DNA from: Arenicellales bacterium
Lineage (GTDB): Bacteria; Pseudomonadota; Gammaproteobacteria; BMS3Bbin11
Direction of reading: 5' to 3'
NCBI GenBank assembly: GCA_029287965.1
Contig: JARFQC010000247.1
Location: 1 to 5,701 of the forward strand
DNA: 5,701 nucleotides
How positions within the stretch are numbered: position 1 is the stretch's first letter; each line of letters starts with the position of its first letter. Positions 1 through 4,406 of the stretch are shown in pieces. The position numbers and the translations under genes are program-made. The notes under the pieces are model-generated. The model was given only the letters and a program-made list of their open reading frames with translations. It ran no database searches and was not told the origin of the DNA.

Positions 1-1
1 A

Positions 2-355
2 TGCCGCAACCTGTTGCGTGGAGAGGAACAGCTCCTGCTGCGTCAATACAAGCGTCCGGCTCGCAAGACCCGGTCTGCTGCAATAACGGTGATTCATGAA
101 GACCTGACATCAGAAGAGCAGGGGCTGTTCCAGGAATTGCGTGACCTGAGATCCCGCCTGGCGAACGAGCAGGGCGTTCCGCCATATATCATCTTCCATG
201 ACAGAACACTGGCCGAACTGGCGCGCAGGAAACCGGAAAGCCAGGCATCGATGCGAAGTATCAACGGCATCGGAGAAAGCAAGCTCGAACGCTACGGTGA
301 AGCATTTTTAGATGAAATTGCGCTTTTCAGGCCCGCAGCCTCTTCCGACGCGTAG
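2..355 (+). CDS. recQ: RecQ ATP-dependent DNA helicase, C-terminal end (partial)
   Basis: This is the last 117 residues of RecQ, a 3'-5' DNA helicase used in recombination and repair; the 5' part lies outside the window and the frame is open from base 2. The visible part holds the end of the winged-helix region (L-R-G-E around residues 5-8) and then a complete HRDC domain at about residues 35-108. HRDC landmarks are the helix with L-R-D-L-R, the V-P-P-Y-I-I-F motif near residue 60, T-L-A-E-L-A, and the closing I-N-G-I-G-E-S-K-L-E-R-Y-G hairpin. From memory these line up closely with the E. coli RecQ tail (V-P-P-Y-V-V-F, V-N-G-V-G-M-R-K-L-E-R-F-G). The HRDC domain helps bind DNA and shapes substrate preference. 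The protein ends in a short A/S/D-rich tail. A TTG at base 14 could be read as a start, but the frame continues upstream, so it is internal. Other HRDC proteins such as RNase D are less likely because the RecQ-type wing end precedes the domain. Confidence 0.93.
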   Translation, partial: CRNLLRGEEQLLLRQYKRPARKTRSAAITVIHEDLTSEEQGLFQELRDLRSRLANEQGVPPYIIFHDRTLAELARRKPESQASMRSINGIGESKLERYGEAFLDEIALFRPAASSDA

Positions 356-395
356 ACGAAGCAACCTTTGGCCCTGTCATTTCCGGAGCGGCTTC

Positions 396-424
396 TGGCC
401 ATGCAGGTATCGAGTGACTATACT
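396..424 (+). promoter_or_regulatory. Candidate sigma-70 promoter for the coiled-coil membrane protein gene
   Basis: TATACT at 419-424 matches five of six bases of the -10 consensus. TGGCCA at 396-401 lies 17 bp upstream and matches four of six bases of the -35 consensus. Transcription would begin near 431, giving a leader of about 75 nt. An inverted repeat, CGAGT-N6-ACTCG (411-426), overlaps the -10 element and could be an operator. This rests on motif matching only; no second site supports it. Confidence 0.35.
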
Positions 425-426
425 CG
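411..426. repeat. Inverted repeat CGAGT-N6-ACTCG overlapping a candidate -10 box
   Basis: The arms CGAGT (411-415) and ACTCG (422-426) are perfect complements separated by six bases. The 5-6-5 spacing equals that of CRP-type operators, but the arm sequence is not TGTGA. The overlap with TATACT suggests possible repression. Five-base arms occur often by chance, so this is weak. Confidence 0.3.
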
Positions 427-505
427 TATCAAACTGAATAATAAGAATTCTTCAAGAGCATGCTGCCTGGCTCGAGGAGTCATGCAACGGTAAACCGGCA
501 GCAAG

Positions 506-1090
506 ATGGATGAAGAGATGACGCAAAAGAATCAAACCGGGCAGGACGATTTCAACACGACCGAAATTTCTGACGAGGAAACCCGCTACCTCGAGCAAAC
601 GGCGCTGCTTGGTCTCGAATACGTTCTATCCGATTTTGCCAAGCAGTTTCAGAAAAGTGCCCGCCGATGGGAACTCATGGCTTACCCGGCAATGGTGGTC
701 TTTGGCCTGCTTGCCATATCCGGCTTCTGGCTGATCTACAGTCTGACAAAAGACATGAATCGGATGTCAGACGCAATCGACCCGAACATGGGGCCCAATC
801 TGAGTGAAATGTCCAAGAACATCGCGGACCTCGACGTCACCATCAGGGTGATGTCCACGCACATTGCATCGATGGCGGAGGACATAGATAGCATGAACGC
901 ATCTATCAAGAGCATGGAAAACGAAGTCGGCAACATGTCAGCCAAGCTGAATACACTGGAACCACTGTTGTTCAACATGGCCGAGATGAACAAATCTATA
1001 AAGCAAATGACCTACTCTACGGGCGTCATGTCACATGACATGAATAAAATGAGTCGTCCGATGCGCTTCATGAACAATTTCGTGCCCTGA
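506..1090 (+). CDS. Single-pass membrane protein with methionine-heptad periplasmic coiled coil, unknown function
   Basis: I do not recognise this 194-residue protein as a named family. An acidic, hydrophilic N-terminus (1-50) is followed by R-R at 53-54 and one hydrophobic membrane segment at about 58-80, predicting a cytoplasmic N-terminus and a periplasmic C-terminus. Residues 95-158 form a regular heptad coiled coil: Met at 95, 102, 116, 123, 130, 137, 144 and 158 (Leu at 109 and 151), alternating in a 4-3 pattern with Ile/Val/Leu at 106, 113, 120, 127, 134, 141, 148 and 155. After a three-residue phase shift, Met recurs at 161, 168, 175, 182 and 189. There are 21 Met in total and no Cys. 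The short end, S-R-P-M-R-F-M-N-N-F, may be a motif of its own. The start is uncertain: ATG 506 has no strong ribosome site, ATG 518 is an alternative, and an in-frame TAA at 491-493 rules out anything earlier. A hairpin terminator follows directly, so it is probably monocistronic. A structural or scaffold role is only inference. Confidence 0.85.
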   Translation: MDEEMTQKNQTGQDDFNTTEISDEETRYLEQTALLGLEYVLSDFAKQFQKSARRWELMAYPAMVVFGLLAISGFWLIYSLTKDMNRMSDAIDPNMGPNLSEMSKNIADLDVTIRVMSTHIASMAEDIDSMNASIKSMENEVGNMSAKLNTLEPLLFNMAEMNKSIKQMTYSTGVMSHDMNKMSRPMRFMNNFVP

Positions 1091-1102
1091 CCGGTAAGCG
1101 CC

Positions 1103-1131
1103 CGCGATGACATGTTATCGCGCTACTTTTT
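1103..1131 (+). terminator. Rho-independent-type terminator at a convergent junction
   Basis: Bases 1103-1110 (CGCGATGA) pair with 1115-1122 (TTATCGCG) in an eight-base-pair stem, with one G-T wobble and a CATG loop. A run of five T follows at 1127-1131 after a four-base gap. It lies 12 bp after the stop of the rightward gene and abuts the stop codon of the leftward gene (1123-1125). The T run follows only in the rightward direction, so it should end the coiled-coil gene transcript. The T run lies inside the last codons of the opposing gene. Confidence 0.65.
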
Positions 1132-3222
1132 CAAATAAATATCCGGCCAGTTATCGTTGCCGGTATGGTAGCTGAGGCGCACCGCCCCACTCGCCGGCGT
1201 ACCTATTTTCCATAGAAACATTTCATAGTCTGCTGAATCATGGGCATGGCCGCCTGCGCTCGCACCCAGCACCATGTACTCACCTGTGTTCGACACCTTG
1301 GGAAAATATTCATGGCTGTATTTGCCGGGCAGGTCCAGCCAGACTTTATCCTCCTTGCCGGGCAGGTCGAGACGTTTGATGTGATTCTTCATGCGGCCGC
1401 CTTTTTCATCCACCCAGTACAGGTAATCGGCCTTCGGTGACCATGTCAGCTGGCAACCGTAGCCGATCTGGCGCTTGATGCCGCTGACCTGGTGAACCAG
1501 TGTTGTCATCCTGCGCGTCCCGCGGAAGCTGACGGCCAATTGCTGCCGCGGCGTACTGTAGTTGGGTGTCTGCAACTCCACGCCTGCCGGAATGCGCTTG
1601 GTGCCGCTCTTGAACAGAACACGTTCCTTGCCTGACTTGACGTCGATTTCAACGAACTGCTCCCGGTCGCGCTGAAAGAAGACCTTGTTGCCGTCTTCAG
1701 ACCAGGTCGGCGTGTTGCCACCTCGTGCAAGCATTCTCTCCTTGCCGCTATCGAGGTCCAGTAGTACCACGTCCCAGGACTCGGGTTCGCCATGTGATAC
1801 CCATTTTCGTTTACCGCGCGAGAACACGATTTGCCTGCCATCCGGAGAAATTCGCGGGAAATACTCCGAGTTTGGATGCGTGGTCAGTCGGGTCAGGGTC
1901 CAGTCGGGCAGCGACAGCTTCACGATGTCATGGTTGCCGTACCGGTTCGAACTCCAGACAACGAAGCCATCGAGCCCCCGGGTCGCATTTTTAGCCTTGT
2001 CTTTTTCCGTACCACCCGTGGCAGCCATGTTACCGGCAGGTGGAGGAACCAGGTAGCGCGATGCCTTGAATTGCCCGTACTGGCTGACCAGCAGCGCCAG
2101 TGCACCGACGATTGCCAATGCCGAGGCGCCGGTGAGCCAGGGGCGAGGAGGATTTACCGTGGAAGTGATAGTCATACGCCAGTTGGATGCAGCAAAATAA
2201 AACAGGATTATACCTATACCGCCAAGCATGTAGTCGATTGATTGACTGGCTATATGCATGGAAAGCACTGCCATGGCCGAATCCACCGCCGGGTAGCCGA
2301 GCAGGGTTAAGGCCGCCAGGCCACCTGCTTCATAGCTGCCAAAGCTCATGAACGTCGGCAGCGGCACGCTGGCAGTGGCCTCTGACGCAATCAATGTCGA
2401 CAACACTTCCCATGGCGCCAACGACTGCAATGTCGTCATGGTCGGCATGGTTGCGGCAAGGAACAGGCAGTACAGCGCAGAGTACTTGGCGATTCGCACG
2501 CCGACCGTCAGCAGCAGGGCGCGACCAAGGATGTGGCTGCGGCGTGTCTCTTCGAACGCCTCGTGGATATCCGCGACAAATCCGGCAAGTTTCTTCAACC
2601 AGCGTGATGAACCGTGTTCACTCCACTGCGTCATCAGACGGGTCACATAGGTCAGTACCGGGTACATCATCAGCAGTACGATAGTGACGGCGACGATCAC
2701 CACTACCGCGATCGGCAGCATGCCCTGCTGCATCGCGGCATTGGCAAGTGGAATGGCGCTGAGCACGAACAACACGGGCACGAGGATCGCCACATCAAGC
2801 ACGATGCTCAGTGACAACGAAGAGATGCAGGCATTGGCTCGTACGTTGTATCCGCGGTTAAGCATCGCGATGAACAGCAGTTCGCCGAGCCGGGCCGGCA
2901 GCATGTCAACCACCATGTTGCGAATCATGGTCACCAGGTACATATGACCGAACCCGGGTACATTCGTTTCACCCGCGGCCCTTATCAGCAACTGGTAACG
3001 TGAAGCACGAAACAGTGTACCGATCAGCTGGATACCCAGGTAGGCCAGCAATAACGAAACGGGCATGCTGCGCAGGATGCCGCCCAGCGTCTCCAGGTTT
3101 ACGTTCTGGCCGGTGGCAGAGATGATACCGAGCAGCAAGGCGAGCAATGCCAGAGATGTCGCAACAGAGAGCAGGGTGCGCCAGTTGAACAGCGCGCCCA
3201 GAATTTGACGGGTGTAATTCAT
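1123..3222 (-). CDS. Flippase-like (LPG synthase TM-type) membrane domain fused to a periplasmic TolB-like beta-propeller
   Basis: This 699-residue protein has two parts. Residues 1-350 match the polytopic membrane region of the lysylphosphatidylglycerol synthase TM / UPF0104 family: hydrophobic segments at about 15-37, 54-70, 131-157, 168-190, 232-256, 268-290, 300-325 and 326-345, the loop motif M-L-P-A-R-L-G-E-L (107-115) and a degenerate second motif at 286-299 (V-P-L-P-T-F ... S-Y-E-A). A further membrane segment (363-382) and a flexible linker (392-415) lead to residues 418-697, which have repeated PD40/WD40-like blades: S-S-N-R-Y-G-N-H-D-I (424-433), F-P-R-I-S-P-D-G-R-Q-I-V-F (455-467), P-T-W-S-E-D-G (505-511), L-T-W-S-P-K (592-597) and F-P-K-V-S-N-T-G (640-647). 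The last strand, N-W-P-D-I-Y, may close the ring. The aminoacyl-transferase domain of MprF is absent, so lysyl-PG synthesis is not expected; lipid or glycolipid movement across the membrane is inferred from the family. The propeller is probably periplasmic and could bind a partner protein or polymer. The gene starts 34 bp after the SYLF-like gene, with a weak ribosome site, which suggests an operon. Confidence 0.88.
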   Translation of the reverse strand: MNYTRQILGALFNWRTLLSVATSLALLALLLGIISATGQNVNLETLGGILRSMPVSLLLAYLGIQLIGTLFRASRYQLLIRAAGETNVPGFGHMYLVTMIRNMVVDMLPARLGELLFIAMLNRGYNVRANACISSLSLSIVLDVAILVPVLFVLSAIPLANAAMQQGMLPIAVVVIVAVTIVLLMMYPVLTYVTRLMTQWSEHGSSRWLKKLAGFVADIHEAFEETRRSHILGRALLLTVGVRIAKYSALYCLFLAATMPTMTTLQSLAPWEVLSTLIASEATASVPLPTFMSFGSYEAGGLAALTLLGYPAVDSAMAVLSMHIASQSIDYMLGGIGIILFYFAASNWRMTITSTVNPPRPWLTGASALAIVGALALLVSQYGQFKASRYLVPPPAGNMAATGGTEKDKAKNATRGLDGFVVWSSNRYGNHDIVKLSLPDWTLTRLTTHPNSEYFPRISPDGRQIVFSRGKRKWVSHGEPESWDVVLLDLDSGKERMLARGGNTPTWSEDGNKVFFQRDREQFVEIDVKSGKERVLFKSGTKRIPAGVELQTPNYSTPRQQLAVSFRGTRRMTTLVHQVSGIKRQIGYGCQLTWSPKADYLYWVDEKGGRMKNHIKRLDLPGKEDKVWLDLPGKYSHEYFPKVSNTGEYMVLGASAGGHAHDSADYEMFLWKIGTPASGAVRLSYHTGNDNWPDIYLKK

Positions 3223-3256
3223 GGGTTAATGGAAACCTGTGGTGATGCGGGAGCAA

Positions 3257-3529
3257 TCAGGATAACGGCAGGATTGGTCGCTTGGGTGTGTAGGAGAATT
3301 TCTGCCCACCCACGCTTGCCTCGTACATCAGGGCGCCTTTGCCGACGGCAGGAAACACGGCATAGCCATAGGCCTTGTCAATAAAGACTTTCAGGTCTGG
3401 GTCAGCTTTCTTGAATTCAGCAATGGCCTCGACTGCCTTCTGTTCTTTTTCCGGATCCCAGCCGGCCAGCCCGATTGATGAAGCGGCCATCAAAGACGTT
3501 GCCAGAATGAGCTTGAACAATGTTTTCAA
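3257..3529 (-). CDS. Short exported YSC84/SYLF-like protein, apparently with its central domain deleted
   Basis: The 90-residue product has a signal peptide (K2, hydrophobic 5-20, likely cleavage after L-A-G at 21-23), then W-D-P-E-K-E-Q, a charged helix, and A-Y-G-Y-A-V-F-P-A-V-G-K-G (53-65). This is the typical start of a YSC84-related SYLF lipid-binding protein. Instead of continuing with the glycine-rich SYLF core, it passes at residues 64-66 (about 3332-3340) directly to L-M-Y-E-A-S-V-G-G-Q-K-F-S-Y (67-80), which resembles the extreme C-terminus of the same family. Full-length members, from memory, have about 180-190 residues, so roughly 100 appear to be missing. Both junction sides normally carry K-G-G, so recombination between short repeats is plausible. 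The frame is intact, but the core fold is absent, so it may be a non-functional remnant or a reduced secreted peptide. The start is TTG at 3527-3529, supported by GAGG eight bases upstream (bases 3538-3541). It is cotranscribed, probably, with the membrane/propeller gene 34 bp downstream. Confidence 0.75.
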   Translation of the reverse strand: MKTLFKLILATSLMAASSIGLAGWDPEKEQKAVEAIAEFKKADPDLKVFIDKAYGYAVFPAVGKGALMYEASVGGQKFSYTPKRPILPLS

Positions 3530-3537
3530 TTTTATTT

Positions 3538-3541
3538 CCTC
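3538..3541 (-). promoter_or_regulatory. Ribosome binding site that supports a TTG start for the SYLF-like gene
   Basis: On the minus strand GAGGAAA precedes TTG (3527-3529), with the GAGG core eight bases from the start. No ATG lies in a better position in this frame, and the TTG start gives a well-formed signal peptide, so the site decides the start. Confidence 0.6.
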
Positions 3542-3573
3542 GATGGGTTACGTGTTGAGCAGATAATGAAGCA

Positions 3574-3590
3574 AACTGGCGAATCCAGTT
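3574..3590. repeat. Inverted repeat AACTGG-N5-CCAGTT upstream of the SYLF-like gene
   Basis: The perfect six-base arms at 3574-3579 and 3585-3590 are separated by CGAAT. It lies between the CRP-like gene and the SYLF-like gene. On the minus strand the stem is followed by a T-rich but interrupted stretch (TTTGCTTC), so it could be a weak terminator or attenuator for the regulator transcript, or an operator for the SYLF-like gene. The sequence does not decide between these. Confidence 0.35.
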
Positions 3591-3604
3591 AGCAGGCTTC
3601 TAGA

Positions 3605-3621
3605 CAGCAATTATAATGCTG
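3605..3621 (-). promoter_or_regulatory. TATAAT within a small dyad; possible -10 of the SYLF/propeller operon
   Basis: A perfect TATAAT reads on the minus strand at 3610-3615, about 80 bp before the SYLF-like start. It is flanked by the inverted arms CAGCA (3605-3609) and TGCTG (3617-3621). No recognisable -35 hexamer lies 16-18 bp upstream, so an activator-dependent promoter is possible. The inner ATTATAAT is itself palindromic, so TATAAT also reads on the plus strand. The site lies eight bases past the regulator stop codon. Confidence 0.3.
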
Positions 3622-3628
3622 AATTTAA

Positions 3629-4282
3629 CTACCACTTGGACGGCAGGCGCTTGAGAATAACTATGGCATCCTTTGTGGTTTCTATGTAACCGCCCGTCTT
3701 GAGGTCTTTCATGATGCGACTGACCATCTCCCTCGATGCGCCGACCATGTTGGCGATGTCCTGCTGGGTCAGCTTGGGTTCGACGCGTTTCTGATCGCCG
3801 TCACCACGCGCAAGGGAGAGCAGGGTGGTGGTTACTCTGCCGTACACATCCAGCAGTGCCAGCCGGCGTACCGTGTCAGTGACTTCACGCAGCCGAATGA
3901 CGAGCGCCGACATCAGCTTGATGGACAGTTCAGGGTGTTTCTTCAGTGTCTCCCTGAAATCCGGACCCGAGATGATGGAAAGCTTGGTGTTGCTCATGGT
4001 AATCGCTGAAGCGGAACGCGGCTCCTTGTCGATTAACGCCAGTTCGCCAAAGTAATCGCCCGGCTCAAGTATATTGAGCAGCATTTCACGCCCCTCGTCG
4101 TCGCTGACGTAAATCTTGACCTGCCCCTCGTTGACGATATACAGGGAATCGGACAAATCTCCCTCGGTGATGACGATAGTATTCTTGGGAAAACTGCGGG
4201 TATTGAGATGCGAGGCAAGTAAATTCAGCTCTTCTTCCGATAAACCGGAGAACAGGGGAATACGGGATAAATCGACGGGCAT
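3629..4282 (-). CDS. CRP/FNR-superfamily transcription regulator, CRP-like
   Basis: The 217-residue protein is close in length to E. coli CRP (210). Residues 8-120 form a cyclic-nucleotide-binding beta-barrel, with the phosphate-binding cassette G-D-Y-F-G-E-L-A-L-I-D-K-E-P-R-S-A-S at 75-92. E80, R89 and S90 match the residues that hold cAMP phosphate and ribose in CRP, so it may bind cAMP or another cyclic nucleotide. The long dimer helix is at about 117-145. The helix-turn-helix is at 171-195, with T-Q-Q-D-I-A-N-M-V-G-A-S-R-E-M-V-S-R; R184, E185 and R189 align with the CRP recognition residues R180, E181 and R185, which predicts TGTGA-type half sites. It has no cysteine at all, so it is not an iron-sulphur FNR sensor. 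The ATG start at 4280-4282 is preceded by a modest AGG nine bases away. It is divergent from the SPOR/Sel1 gene and followed on the same strand by the SYLF-like gene. I do not assign the name crp because many paralogues share this layout. Confidence 0.92.
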   Translation of the reverse strand: MPVDLSRIPLFSGLSEEELNLLASHLNTRSFPKNTIVITEGDLSDSLYIVNEGQVKIYVSDDEGREMLLNILEPGDYFGELALIDKEPRSASAITMSNTKLSIISGPDFRETLKKHPELSIKLMSALVIRLREVTDTVRRLALLDVYGRVTTTLLSLARGDGDQKRVEPKLTQQDIANMVGASREMVSRIMKDLKTGGYIETTKDAIVILKRLPSKW

Positions 4283-4406
4283 TAGCAGCGCCTGGATGAG
4301 TAAATTTCAGGTACGCTACTATGATGATTTGGGCAATGCAAGTTTGCCCCCAGTGTCTTATCATCAACAAAATAATTACCCATAAAAGGAAGGCTTGGAA
4401 GCGCTG
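4283..4406. promoter_or_regulatory. Divergent promoter region between the CRP-like regulator and the SPOR/Sel1 gene
   Basis: Both flanking genes start here and are read outward, so the 124 bp must hold both promoters unless one is served from elsewhere. On the plus strand TATCAT at 4359-4364 matches five of six -10 bases, with no good -35. On the minus strand no convincing promoter stands out. The region contains the palindrome at 4331-4349 and a looser outer pair, TGATGA (4322-4327) and TCATCA (4361-4366). TGGAAG at 4396-4401 is the likely ribosome site of the rightward gene; AAGGAAGG just upstream looks stronger but is farther than usual from the start. Confidence 0.6.
4331..4349. repeat. 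Palindrome GGGCAA-N7-TTGCCC, candidate operator
   Basis: Perfect six-base arms at 4331-4336 and 4344-4349 flank seven bases (TGCAAGT). It sits near the middle of the divergent intergenic region, where a dimeric regulator could act on both genes. The arms differ from the TGTGA half site expected for the adjacent CRP-like protein, so the binder is unknown. It could also fold as a hairpin in a leader transcript. Confidence 0.4.

Noticed and set aside
14..355. A stand-alone small HRDC protein starting at TTG 14
   Set aside because: The frame is open to the window edge and the preceding residues fit the RecQ winged-helix end, so this is a truncated recQ rather than a small gene.
356..395. Possible terminator after recQ (GGCC arms near 370 and 397)
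   Set aside because: The arms are only four bases, far apart and not followed by a T run.
443..452. Ten-base perfect palindrome AAGAATTCTT
   Set aside because: It is a short A/T-rich palindrome around GAATTC with no second copy or clear link to a promoter element, and is likely to be chance.
736..993. 85-residue minus-strand frame opposite the coiled-coil gene
   Set aside because: It is a complement shadow produced by the regular ATG-rich heptad codons on the plus strand.
1831..2241. 136-residue plus-strand frame inside the membrane/propeller gene
   Set aside because: It is antisense to the linker and propeller coding region and has no recognisable domain.
1123..3222. Lysylphosphatidylglycerol synthase (MprF) as product name
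   Set aside because: Only the membrane region resembles that family. The transferase domain is missing and a propeller takes its place, so the enzyme name would be misleading.
3629..4282. FNR-type oxygen sensor
   Set aside because: The protein contains no cysteine, so it cannot carry the FNR iron-sulphur cluster, and its recognition helix follows the CRP pattern.
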